A stretch of DNA of 64,000 bases from Emydura subglobosa (GCA_007922225.1 ML679970.1:24172631-24236630), one strand, 5' to 3'; numbered from the stretch's first letter, positions 34,818 through 46,165 are shown. Translations and numbers: made by a program. The notes: generated from the letters alone by a model not told the origin.

Positions 34818-37114
34818 CATAGAGAAGAAATATCTAAAAACATAATTACATGCACATTTAAAAACCGGTCAGAAATCAGCACAGTATTCTTAAAACATAG
34901 CTGCTATTTTTGAATAATTGCTGTAACCTCAGGACAAAATTTGTTCATTCATTCAGTCTGAGTTCATTCAGTCTGAGACTTTCAAAGGTGACTCAGGAAG
35001 TTGGGCACCCATCTCACATTGACTTGAGAACTGGGCACCCAGCCTCAAGTACCTATTCAAGTGTTAACCTGGATTATAAATTCCTAGATGCACTGAAAGT
35101 GTTTGAATTTTCTCTGAAAAGTCCTGTTTGAAGTGGAATCACTTTGCCAATGGCCCGACTTTTTGATATCAGGATCCACAAGCACTTTGCAATATGTAGC
35201 AGTGAAAGCTGCAGAGGCGGTGGTGACAGTAGTTTCTTAAAATTCTTTCCTAAATGCAGTATCAGTTACACTTTCAGCAAATGTATAACTATTTAATGTT
35301 TTAAACAAAGTGTACCATGCAGTTTTTAAATGCTAGTGTGCACAAGTTTAACATTCAAAGTTCTCACATGAGAACTCAAACATGCTCATGGCACAAACTC
35401 ACACCTCTCCACAAGATTGTAAAAGGGGTGAGGTTGGACCTAATGGATGTTAGCCAGGCAAGTAATACCTTGGGAGAAGCGAGGGGATGGGCCTATTGAA
35501 CATGCCTGAGGCTGAAGCTCAGATGGAAAATGTTGTCAGTGCTCTCTTCCAAGGTCTGTAGAAGGGAGAGTTTGGGTCTGGGCTTTCCAGCTACAATCAG
35601 GTACTTAAAAGGCAAATTCTATCTGCCAGAAAGACAAGCAATAGCTGACTTTTTTAGCCAACCAGAATAGGCTGAGTAGCTACTTTTAGAGTCTTTCAAA
35701 TGTAGCAGAGCTGCTGCAAAGCACAGTTTGATTTTAAGGGGGGAAATGAGGCTTGTAAACTATTGGCTCTAGTCAAATATTAAAAGGCAGTTTGCCAGAC
35801 AGGGAAGTAGTAGTTGAATTTGCTAAGAAAGCCAGAGGAGGCTTTGTAGTAAAATAAGCTACTATTTGATTACTTGCTTCTACTGCAAAATACAATTTTG
35901 TTTGAATTTAGGGATGAGATAGCTTTTCAAATGCAAGTAAATAACAAAAGTTGTGAGCATGATCAAACCAAACTGCCATCTGAAAATCAAAGGAATGTTC
36001 ACAAATACTGTTTATGCATTTTTTAACCAAATTTATTAACTGCTAGCTTAGATATGTTGGAGTTTAGAAAATTTTGCTGTACAGCTTTTTTCCCTCAGTA
36101 TTTTCTATTGTAGGGGGACATCTGCCTGATATGTTGCTTTTCTCTTCCTATCTTGAAAATTTCTCCCCTGCAAGCTCTCTCAGATGATGGCAAAAAGAAT
36201 TCTTTGCACAACCTCGTTCCACACTGGAGCTGGTTGAATGCTGAAATAACAGTGTTTGTGAAAATTTATTTGACAACCAATCACATGCCAATCAAATAAG
36301 TGAACAGTTTGTGAATAATTCAGACTAAAAATTGTTCATCCAAACTATTTGCAATAACTTTTGAATAACAAATACACTAACCGAAATCAGGATCACTTCA
36401 TGAACAAATCACAAACTGAACTGGCCAAATGTTTTGTTGCAAATGAATTTACCCATTAGTCTAACAGTAACTGAGTACATTAGAACTTTTTTGTTGAATA
36501 TATTATTGCTATAAACAATTCTAATATCAAATTGAGCACAGTGAAATTACATGCATAGAACATAGACTACAAAATACAAAGCCAGATGGGATAAACCACA
36601 TATATTTAAATATTGAGTAAAATTTCCAAAAGCACCTAATTGCTTTGGATGTAGAGACTTGGGTTTCTAAGATATTTAGGTGTTTTGAAATGAGACTTAG
36701 GCTTGTAAGTGCCTTTTGAAAATTTAACCCATTATGTCATAAAGCAGGCAATTTGTTTTTTGCAGTTTCATTGGTGACATGATCCACTGCATAGTTAGGG
36801 TACATGATAAAGAAGCAACAGCAGAATACACAAACGCACCAGGCAGATATGCCCAATTTACTGCTATATTTTTCCAAGCAGTCATTTCTGTGCAACAATT
36901 TGTGTAATCTTTATGCTTTCAAGCAATCATCGGTGACTGTAGCAAGACAACAGATAGGTGATGCAATTTTTTTTTAAAAAAAGGTATTGTCTGCTGGATA
37001 GATAATTTTGTTTCAATTTGGTGCATAATCTACATACACACACAGTACTTGATAATCCATCATAGCTCTGAAGAAACAATTGTACTCCTTCAAGGAAGCA
37101 TCAGTAACTATTCT
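34818..37114. other. Intron, mostly unrecognised, with fragments of palindromic repeats
   Basis: Two stretches (34965-35050 and 36610-36730) carry phrases such as tttcaaaggtgactcagg and aatgagacttaggcttgtaa. These are typical of old short palindromic repeats also seen at 44036-44220 and 46166-46780. Nothing else was recognised. Confidence 0.45.
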
Positions 37115-37153
37115 TTCTTCTTCAAGTGCTTGCTCATGTCCATTTCATATTAG
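37115..37153. repeat. Left terminal inverted repeat of DIRS copy B
   Basis: The reverse complement of this stretch matches 43265-43303; the shared core is agtgcttgctcatg. It lies beyond the end of the recombinase. Confidence 0.85.
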
Positions 37154-37199
37154 ACGATTTACCAGCAGTGTCTCTGGAGGAGGGATAGAAGTTCACGGA

Positions 37200-38150
37200 C
37201 GTGCAGCTTGCAATACCACTCTGCCAAAGCCTGCATCATCTCAGGCTTGTTGAGTGATGGTGCAATGAGGTGCGCAGTTATGGACCAAAGACCAAGTTGG
37301 AGCTCTACAGATGCCCTGTATCGGGGCCTGAGCCAGGAAGGCTACTGCCAACGCTTGGGCTCTTGCAGAGTGGGCCGTCAGCAAAGCTGGAGGTGTGACC
37401 CTACCTGCTCATAGCGAGCTTGGATGCAGGCAGTGATCTAGGATGATATCCTCTGGGTTGATACTGGCAGACCCTTCATCCATTCGGCAATCACAACAAA
37501 CAGCTACACGGATCTGCGGAAAGGCTTAGTCCTGTCAATGTAGAAAGCCAGAGCTCCCTTGACGTCAAGCGTATGGAGATACCTTTCTTCGTTGGAGTTG
37601 TGGGACTTCAGAAAAGAAGACAGGCAAGAAAATAGCCTGGTTGACATGGAATTGTGAAATCACCTTTGGCAAGAACCCTGGGTGAGGGCTCACCTTCCTG
37701 AAGTAATTGCCACAAAGAAAGCAACCTTCCATGATAGGTGTAGAAGAGAGAAAGGTGTAGAAGAGAGAAAAGACACCAGGGGCTCAAAAGGGTGCCCAGT
37801 GAGCCTTGATAGGACCAGGTTAAGGTCCCACTGAGGAATTGGGTCTCGTACTGGTGGAAAGAGCCTCTCCAGGCTTTGAAGAATCTGGTTGTCATCTCAT
37901 GCAAGAAGATCGATCTGCCCTGGATAGAGGGATGAAAGGACGATATGGCCACCAGCTGTACCTTAATTGATGATAAGGCTAGACCTTGTTCGTTCAGGTG
38001 GAGCAGCTAATCCAAGATGGCTTGAATAGATGATTTAGTTGGGAAGATGTTCCGATCAGATGCCCAGCAGGTGAAGCGCTTCAACTCGGCTAGGTATGAT
38101 GCTCTAGTGGAGGGTTTCCTGCTTCCCAACAGGAGTTGCTGGACCTGAGT
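37200..38150 (-). pseudogene. DIRS copy B tyrosine recombinase, broken
   Basis: The minus strand reads NIFPTKSSIQAILD, then a TAG stop (plus-strand cta at 38007-38009), then LLHLNEQGLALSSIKVQL and SSFHPSIQGRSIFLHEMTT. Near the end it reads TAHSARAQALAVAFLAQAP, which carries the His-x-x-Arg pair of the recombinase active site at about 37372-37361. A perfect 17-bp tandem duplication at 37736-37769 shifts the frame in the middle. The position where I would expect the nucleophilic Tyr reads HNCAPHCTI, with Cys instead. The enzyme is inactive on several counts. Confidence 0.75.
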
Positions 38151-38199
38151 GGAGCAGGCCCATTCCTCCATACTTTACCATGGAGTATCCTTGCCATCA

Positions 38200-39300
38200 G
38201 GTGTAGAAAGGCTAGGTCCAGGTGCAGTAGTCAACTGTGATCTTGAGAAATCAGGTCTGGCCAGGACGGTAGAGCCCAAGGGGGGGCACAGAGATCTAGC
38301 ATCATCCCAAACCAGTGCTGGTGTGGCCATGCTGGAGCTATCAATATGACTTTCACTTTGCCCTTCTTGACATTTATGAGGGCTTTGTGCATGTGGGGAA
38401 TTGGTGGAAATGTGTACATCACGTTGCCCAACTACGGTAGGAGAAGGGCATCGGGAAGTGAGCTGCTGTCAAGCCCTTGTAGGGAACAAAAGTGATCACT
38501 ATCTGAAGGAACAGTAAGTGTCAAGAGGGCCACTTGGGAAGTACCCCACCATTGGAAGATGGACTTCACAACCTCTGGATGTAAGGATCACTCGTGGCAA
38601 GAAGAAAAAGACCTGCTGAGGTGATCTGCTAACATGTTCCTCACCCCCAGGAGGTGCACAGCCTCTCAGTGGATGGCATGACCCAAACAGAAGTCCCATA
38701 GACAGATGGCCTCTTGGCTCCCTCTGGTTTGTTGATGTAATACATTGAAGCTGTATCGTCCATCAATATTTGCACTACCTTGCTAGACAGCTGGGGAAGG
38801 AACACCTCGCAGGCCCATCGGATTGCTCTGAGCTCCCTGATATCATGTGCAACACCGGCTCCTTCTTGGACCAAAGGACCTGGGTCCTGAGGGTTCGATG
38901 GTGGACCTCTCACCCTAGATCCAAAACCTCTGACACCAGCAACTTCAGCCGCAGGGCTGCAAAGGGGACCCCCTTTGATACATGATACGGTTTTGATCAC
39001 CATGATAGGGAGGTGAGTATTAGTGAACGGATCATGAGGACCATGTCCAGATTGTGTCTGATTGATATGTATACCACTGCCTGCCACATTTGCAGAGGCC
39101 TGAGGTGTAACATCGCTTGCTGGACCACATAAGTGCAAGCTGACATGAGTCTCAACATCTTGAGGCATATCCTTGCTATGGTAAGGGGATGAGCCGATAA
39201 GCGGGCTATAAGTTCCAATATGGCAAGGAACCTCGCCTCTGTTAGAAGCACTATGGCTTGGATGGAGTCAAGGACTGCTCCAATGAACACTATGCTCTGA
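38200..39300 (-). pseudogene. DIRS copy B RNase H and linker, broken
   Basis: A minus-strand frame at 39290-38997 starts MFIGAVLDSIQA, matching the end of RT and the connection in DIRS elements. A second frame at 39168-38641 covers RNase H, with AHDIRELRAIRWACEVFLPQ and LMDDTASMYYINKPEGAKRP, the family's middle block. The linker near 38430 reads YTFPPIPHMHKALINVK, followed by VKVILIAPAWPHQHWFGM. Frames overlap and shift, so no full domain remains. Confidence 0.7.
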
Positions 39301-39900
39301 ACTGTACCAATATTGATTTTTGTTCATTTATTAACAGGCCCACTGCTTGACACGTGGCTCAGATGACCCCGATGCTGTTTTGGACTTGCACCTTCAAGCG
39401 GCCTTTGATGAGCTAGTCATCCAGATAAGGGAAGACTTATATACCCTGCCGTCCGAGGCAGGTCACCACTACTGTCATGCATTTTGTGAATACGCACGGC
39501 ACTGTTGACAGGCTAAAGGGAAGCACCGTGAACTCGCAGTGCTGCTTTCCAACCACAAATCATAGGAATCCTCTGTGGCCCAAAAAGATAGAGATATGGA
39601 AGTATGTGTCTTTTAGGTTGAGGGTGGTGTACCAGTCCCCAGAATCCAGAGAGGAAATGATGGAGGACAGAGACTCATATGGAACTCAACTTCTTGAGAT
39701 ATTTGTTGACACCATGCAGGTCCAGGATTGCCTTAAGTCCCACTTGGCTTTGGGATCAGAAAATAGTGGAAATAGAACCCTCTCCACTTTCAGGGAACTT
39801 CCTCTAACTGCCTACCAGGAGAAGGGCTTGCACCTGCAGAGTGAGAAGTGTCCCTAAAGAGGGACAGGTTGGGGAGGTGAGAATGAAATAAACTGAGGGG
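39300..39900 (-). pseudogene. DIRS copy B reverse transcriptase, broken but with YLDD box
   Basis: In the minus strand the block LKDTYFHISI can be read near 39620, and PYLDD at 39416-39430. The YLDD catalytic box is intact here, unlike copy A, but the very next codon is a TAG stop (Trp is expected there). Other stops and a frameshift lie between the blocks. Confidence 0.75.
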
Positions 39901-40079
39901 TGTACCTGGCTGCCACTGTATTTAGCACCCATTGGTCTGATGTTACAGCAGCCCCAACCAACAGAAAGGGCACAAGACGGTGTTAAAATAAAAGGGAGGC
40001 TGGATCCTGGGTAAGGGCTGGTAGGTCACCCCCCGAGCGCATCTTCATAAAGCCTGTCTGCCTCCAGAGGGGTAATGGT

Positions 40080-41456
40080 TTAAGACCTTCCGGGGGGGGG
40101 GGGGGGGGCAGTAGCCAGGGATTGGCCCTGGTGTCTTTTATAAGCCCTATTTTTCTTTTTGTAGGGTTTGCCTCTGGATTGGCCCCCAAATCTCAGTGGC
40201 TGTTGTGGCTTGAAGTGCCTCCTGGTGGATGACGGGGTGTATAGATCCAAAGAGCATAGAGTAACTCTGAAGTTCTTTAACCCGTGCAGCCTTGATTCCA
40301 TTTGGTCTGTGAATAAGGCTACACCATCAAATAGGAGGTCCAGAATGGACTGTTGGACCTCCGAAGACAGACCGGATGACTGGAGCCATGATGCTCGTAT
40401 AATTGACACAGCCAATGCCATTGTTCTGGCTGCCGAATCAGCCATGTCAGAGGCTGCTTGGAAGGAGGCTCTGACCACTGTCTTCCCCTTGTCTAGTATA
40501 GCCTCAAATTCTTGCCTGGAGCCTTGAGGCCGGGAGTCCATGAACTCAACCATGGAGTGCCAGATATTAAAATCATATTTCTCCAACAGGGCTTGTTGGT
40601 TTGCCATGTGCAGCTATAGGCTTGCTGTTGAATAAACCTTTCTTCTGAAAAAGTCCAACTTTTTCACCTCTTTATTCTTTGGGGTGGAACTCGCCTGCCC
40701 CTGCCTGTCCCTTTTGTTGATCACTGTTACCACCACCGACCCCAGAGAGGAGTGAGTGTATAGATAGTCAAACCTCTTCATGGGTACAGAGTATTTGCTT
40801 TCTGCCTGCTTCAATGTAGGGGGCAGAGAGGCTGGGGTCTGTCACAGATCCTTTGCTAGTTTTACTACCTCTACATGGACTGGGAGAACCTCCATGGATG
40901 GAGATGCTGCTACCAGGATGTCAAAAAACTCATCAGCAGGTTCCTTCATTTCCTCTGCCTCTAGGCCCAGATTCAATGCTACTAATCTGAACAGTTCTTG
41001 GTGAGCCCTGAAGTCATCATATGGGACAGTGGCGGAGGGTCCCCTCTATAGCCTCCTCTGGTGAGGATGACGACGACATTGGCAAGGGTGGAGAGGTGAG
41101 CTCTTCCTCCCTGGCCCTTTCCAAGTCAGGTGCTGGGCAAATGACAGCTGACGATCTTCTCCCTGAAGCCCTGGAGAATGACTTGTGATCCCGGGGCAGG
41201 GGAAAACCCACACGGGTTCCAAAACTGCCATGGTACGGGCCACTGTCCCTGAAGACATACCCCCACAGGTGGTTCAATGGGGAAGCCCATGGCCGAGGAG
41301 ATAGCCTGTCTGTCCCCTGGGCAGCGTCACCTCCTCCCCTTCCAAGTCTGAAGAGCTGCTCTCTGGGGACCACAGCAGTGCAATGTCACTTGCCCCTCCC
41401 CACTGTGTTGCAAATGATGGCATACCAGAGCGTGGTGTCGGAAGCCTGGGTGTCAC
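40080..41456 (-). pseudogene. DIRS copy B gag-like region, central and C-terminal parts
   Basis: A 175-codon frame at 40607-40080 begins MANQQALLEKYDFNIWHSM. It carries SIIRASWLQSSGLS and DGVALFTDQMESRLHGLK, and ends in a basic Lys/Arg/Gln tail with a proline run from a 17-G homopolymer on the plus strand (40092-40108). The frame upstream (40814-40614) contains KRFDYLYTHSSLGSV and KRDRQGQASSTPKNK, matching copy A. The rest is broken. Function in DIRS is presumed capsid and nucleic-acid binding. Confidence 0.7.
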
Positions 41457-41486
41457 GTGTCCAGCAACTGCTCCTTATCTTTTGGC

Positions 41487-42165
41487 TTCATAGAATCATA
41501 GAAGATTAGGGTTACCTCAGGAGGTCATCTAGTCCAATCCCTGGCTCAAAGCAAGACCAACCCCAACTAAATCATCCAAGCTAGGGCTTTGTCAAACCTC
41601 ACCTTAAAAACCTCTAAGGATGGAGATTCCACCACTTCCTAGGTAACCCATCCCAGTGCTTCACCACCCTCATAGTCAAAACGTTTTCCTAATTTCCAAC
41701 ATAGACCTCCCTCACTGCAACTTGAGACCATCGTTCCTAGTTCTGTCATCTACTACCTCTGAGAACAGCCTAGAGCTCCATCCTCCCTGAAACCCACTTT
41801 CAGGTAGTTAAAGGCTGCTAACAAATTACCCCTCATTCTTCTCTTCTGCAAACTAAACAAGCCTAGTTCCCTCAGCCTCTCCTCATTAGTCACGTGCTCC
41901 GGCCCCTAATCATTTTTATTGCCCTCTGATGGACTCTCTCCAATTTGTCTACATCGTTTCTGTAGTGGAGGGCCCCAAACTGGACACAATACTCCAAATG
42001 CAGCCTCACCAATGTCTAATAGAGGGGAATAATCACTTCCCTCAATCTGCTGGCAATGATCCTACTAATGCAGCCCAATATGCCATTAGCCTTCTTTGCA
42101 ATAAGGGCACACTGCTGACTCATATCTAGCTTCTTGTCCACTGTAACCCTCAGCACTGCTGCCTA
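41487..42165 (-). mobile_element. CR1 LINE 3' fragment nested in DIRS copy B
   Basis: It starts at its 3' end with ttcatagaatcatagaag, followed by ggaggtcatctagtccaat and gcaagaccaaccccaacta, the reverse complement of the CR1 3' region. It runs to about 42165, within ccactgtaaccctcagcac. The gag-like sequence of the DIRS element lies on both sides, so the CR1 inserted after the DIRS. It is 5'-truncated, as most CR1 copies are. Confidence 0.9.
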
Positions 42166-42169
42166 CCCT

Positions 42170-42994
42170 TTCGATCCCCAGTCTGTGCTGGGATTCTGAA
42201 CTGAACTGGCTCCGTAGAGACTGGTGTTGGGATTCCGGGGACCAGTGCTGAAATTCTAGGGACCACAGACAGTAATCTGGAGACCAGTGCTGAGACTCCA
42301 AGGACCTGTGGGTCCAGGGACTGCATCATTAGCCCAACCACCTATGGTGTGTGAGGGCCTCATCATGGGCTTGCCTCTGGATGGCCCCATCGTCGATGGT
42401 ACTAGTACCATGTTCCAGTGCAGGGCCCTCTCTTCCCAAGATGTCAGAGGCACGGGAATTGTCAGGAGATCCTTAACCACTTGGAATGCCTCCAGAGGGG
42501 TCCATACCATAAGGTGCTGGGGGTGGTAGTTGCTCCCAGGAGTCAATGGCAGGTCTGGGGTTGGGCTTGGGACCTGAATGGGCAAGGTCTTCCTGTCCTT
42601 CCTCGGGGCTGGTGAGCGCCCCCATTCTACGTGCATCTTCTTGGATTTCTTCTTTGGCATCAGGGATGGTGATCAGTGCTGGGAGGAAGTTGGCATCGAG
42701 GGGGCGCTCTGCACCGAAATCAATGTACTCAGGGCTGAGTCAGACCAGCTCGGCTCCAAGGCCGGTCTAAGTGCTGACTCCATTAAGAGATATTAAGAGT
42801 CTGATATTTACATTTTTTTTTCTGCGAGGCCTGAACCCTTTACAGATTCTCCACTTGTCACACATGTGAGCCTCTCCCAGGCACTTTAGGCAGCTCTGGT
42901 GAGGGTCATTGACCGGCATAGACTTTTTACATGAAGTGCATGGCTTGAAGCCTGGGGACCGGGGCATGCCGCATCCCTGGGCCATGTTTGTCAA
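42170..42994 (-). pseudogene. DIRS copy B gag-like region, N-terminal part with short tandem repeats
   Basis: The frame at 42994-42767 carries MPRSPGFKPCTSCKK and SCLKCLGEAHMCDKWRICKG, matching the N-terminal Cys/His region of copy A. Downstream, at 42301-42150, the protein repeats SQHWSP-like units (LEFQHWSPESQHQSL) that correspond to about 30-bp DNA repeats around ggaccagtgctgagattcc. It is broken by stops and by the nested CR1. Confidence 0.65.
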
Positions 42995-43264
42995 CCTACA
43001 ATATGTCTAAGACAAGTAACACTTAGCAAAACAAACTGTACACTCTAATGTAACTAAGGAAAACCACTGGGGTGTAAAAGCTTACCACAGCAAGAGAAGT
43101 TCCAGCACGGTCATGGGCGGCAGAAAGGAACTGAGAGTGAGGAGGGCTGGCTGCACCCTATATACCAGCACAAACACACACGGCCCCACGGGGCACTAGA
43201 GCTGGCTCTACAGATACCACTAGGGGAAAAGTCTCCGGCACCAGTGCATGTTGCGCACACACAC

Positions 43265-43303
43265 CTAATATGGAATGGTCATGAGCAAGCACTCGAAGAA
43301 GAA
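43265..43303. repeat. Right terminal inverted repeat of DIRS copy B
   Basis: The sequence catgagcaagcactcgaaga ends the element on the gag side and also matches the surviving end of copy A. Confidence 0.85.
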
Positions 43304-43720
43304 TCCTTGCTATTGGGCTTGCAATTTCATGTGCAAATTCCTTTAATGTTCTTGGATGCAGATTATCTGGATCCCCTGATTTGGTTCCATTAAGATGTCT
43401 GAGTTTCAAATGTTGTATTTTCTACTTCCATAGCCTCATTCCCATTGGTCACCCTGCCACTGTCCCCAAGTCCTCATTACTTTTATTAAAATTGAGGCAA
43501 TGTATTCGTTTAGGTGTTGGCCCATACCTAGATTATCTTTAACTTCTTCCCGATCCTCAGTGTTTAGCAGTCCCCCTTCTTCTATCCTCATTTTCATTTT
43601 ATTTATACTGCTAACGAATCTTTAACTATTGGTTTTAATTTCCTTTTGAAAGGTTCAACTTTGCTTGGCTTTTGGAAGTTCTCACTTTTCCCCACATTTT
43701 CTGATTTCCAAGGAATGGGG
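43304..43720 (-). mobile_element. CR1 LINE fragment abutting DIRS copy B
   Basis: Read on the minus strand, this contains KLRHLNGTKSGDPDNLHPRT and LKEFAHEIASPIARI, the start of the CR1 reverse transcriptase (consensus form SPGPDGIHPRVLKEL). It is cut exactly where the DIRS terminal repeat begins at 43303. The remainder of the CR1 is not visible on the other side of the DIRS (37000-37114). Confidence 0.7.
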
Positions 43721-45531
43721 AATATCTGTGCCAAACACAGGATTAATGATTGGAAACATTTAATTTTAATGGCTTAGTCTATCATTTTTGATCTTCTATA
43801 TAATCGTATAAATGATCTTACTAGAGTTGGATTTTCCTGGGGCAACACTTATTGTGAGAAGCATACACTAAACTAGTGATACCACTAAATAGCTAAAACA
43901 TGCTGTATAAACTCATTTTAATCTGTACTAAAATATGTAAGCAATAAAGTTGTATTTACCAACTAGCCTGAAAGTCTGTTGTGAACAAGTCACATTGTAT
44001 CATTTGAGCAACTCAGAACAAAAATCCAAGAAGTATAGGCCAAGGTTTTTCAGAAGAGATTAGTGATTTTGGATGCCCAACTTCAGATACCTTAAAGGGG
44101 TCTGATTTTTCAGAAGGTGATTGCTCAGTACTTTCTGAAGATCAAGTCCGTTTAGTGATTGAGTGCCTCGGTTGGAAACATCTTAGTCAGCTCTGAAAAT
44201 CTTAATCTTGGCTCTAGATTAGACACCAACAAGTTTTATTTTCCAGTGTATCTGGAAGGTATTTTACTACGGATAATATACCCATTATTTATGTAAACAT
44301 TTTTTGATACTCATTTAAGAGGTTAATTGTTCTATTTGTATCTTCTCTGTTATGAAGGGGTATCTAAATAGAGCAGTTCTGATTCATTCCTTTAGCAAAA
44401 CCTTGAATTTCTTGAATTTAACAGGTTTAATATCACTTTTAACTTCATCACTTATTAATAGATCAGGAAGAAAGTTTGAAAATATTTGGCTAGAATGTTA
44501 AATTTTTTCTTTCTCTAAAAATTATGATCAATGAAGTCAGAGCTGAATTTTTGTGGATACAAAATGGCCTTAATGAGAAACAAGAGTCATAGTTAGTGTA
44601 GCTCACAAAAAAAAAGTTTTAGACAATTTCCATTGCATGTGAATAACACATCAGACAAATTGATATAGACATGAACACTTCTGAGGTAGATTGTTCCATT
44701 GCCTGACTGATTTCACTGTTTGGAATCTGCCCCACTCATTCCAGTATTTAGCTTGACTTTTCATTTTACTAGCTGCAGGCCATTTTCCATTGTTTTGCTC
44801 TTTTTGACCATCCTGTCTACAAAAAACTCCCATAATTTCAATTGGCATAATTCTTTTTACCTTCACTTACCAAGAATTATTGTGTAGTCTTACTGGTGTG
44901 GAATGACCACATTTAGATGGTAGGCAAAATATCCTATAGAGTGTCTGATCCCACAGTCTTTATTCAAATAAAACTCTTACTGAAGTCAAAATAAATTTTC
45001 CATGAGAAATGACTGAAAGATTGGGTTTATAATTTGCACAGAACTTTTGAGAACTTTCTAGAAGAACACCATTATTATAATTTTGACAGTCTGGCATGTA
45101 AAGCTGAAATTTCAGTGTTACATAGAGAAACTACAGTTGCTTTCATTTGTTTCAAGTTTTTTGTTTTAACATTACTCTTCATGCATAAAAATGGAATCTG
45201 ATTCTATATAACTTTTGAAAACAGTGAGACAGTTATAATTTAAACCAGTTTCATGTGATTTGAAAAAAAATGACTAAACATTCTTAATATCCTGCAATTT
45301 CTATTAAGATTATTTATATATTATTCCAATATGCTTATTTGATCAAAGTAACTAAGTGAAAACTTCTTCTTGCCTGCTGAGTCACATAACTGACTATTTT
45401 TAAATAGGACAAGAACAATAAAGTTTTAATAAGTTCTAATAATAGATCTGGTTTATTAAAAAAGATCATTATAACACAGTGATATGCATCACATCCTATG
45501 TCCTTTATGCTTTGTTACTCTCATTCCTTAC
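43721..45531. other. Intron, fragments of old palindromic repeats only
   Basis: At 44036-44220, phrases tgatttttcagaaggtgatt and ctgaaaatcttaatcttgg belong to a dispersed inverted-repeat type common in sauropsids. The rest, up to the splice donor of the 75-nt exon, is AT-rich with nothing recognised. Confidence 0.45.
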
Positions 45532-45606
45532 CTCTTTGTTGGCTCTGTCTGCTTGTACTAATGTTCCATTCAGACACGGTTCTACATAGTGAAGTTCTTC
45601 ATTATA
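45532..45606 (-). CDS. CACNA2D3: CACNA2D3 exon: VWA domain interior
   Basis: This is a 75-nt exon of exactly 25 codons, with acceptor ccccccacag and donor gtaagg. It starts YNEELHYVEP and ends ADRANKE. Both boundaries fall between codons, so skipping this exon alone would keep the frame. It lies between introns of 13.9 kb and 31.5 kb. A run of seven C bases forms part of the pyrimidine tract. The sequence is clearly alpha-2/delta-3-like; the Ala in DRANKE is Thr in the mammalian protein as I remember it. Confidence 0.95.
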
Positions 45607-46165
45607 CTGTGGGGGGGAGTGGGAAGATGGAAAATTTAATTAAAGGCTTTGAAAGATATAATTTAATTTAATGATTTAGAGCTAAAACATGCATATAAAG
45701 CAAAAACAATAGAATTTAATTCATTTTAAAAAATAGGGCATGGGATTTTTTTTTCTTCACATCATTCTTAGTATTTCAGAGGTTGGAATTTTAAAAAGGG
45801 AGGACCTACTTGAATGAATGCCAGTACACAGGTGGGTTTAGTGTGTACTGTACATAGTTAAATAAACCACATTATAGTGAAAGGTACAAATGTTCTGAGT
45901 CTTAGGATGACTGGCTGACAGAAAAACCTCCCAGGTTGGAATCTGGATAGTATTAAGAATTCAGTGCTGATACAGTCCCAGCTTTAACCCCAATCCTCTC
46001 CTTCATTTTGAGCAAACACTGACATATTTGAGTCAAAGCATGACACATTTTGGGAGGCTGGTAATGTAGGAACTGAGTCAAAACTCTATGAATCTGAAGC
46101 CATTCTGGAAATGTTTGAAAGTGATCAGAGATTGTCAGTCATTGTAAAACTAGCTTAAATCACTT
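45607..46165. other. Intron, no recognised feature
   Basis: AT-rich sequence upstream of the 75-nt exon acceptor. Nothing recognised. Confidence 0.5.

Larger units (their letters stand above)
37115..43303 (-). mobile_element. DIRS-type tyrosine-recombinase retrotransposon, near end-to-end (copy B)
   Basis: The left end (37115-37153, ttcttcttcaagtgcttgct onward) and the right end (43265-43303) are inverted repeats of about 38 bp with few mismatches. On the minus strand the order is gag-like (42994 to 40080), RT with a YLDD box, RNase H, linker and tyrosine recombinase (38150-37200). Without a nested CR1 (41487-42165) the element is about 5.5 kb. Stops and frameshifts occur in every coding region, so it is not autonomous now. 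It is the same family as copy A. DIRS elements make no target duplication, and none is seen. Confidence 0.9.
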
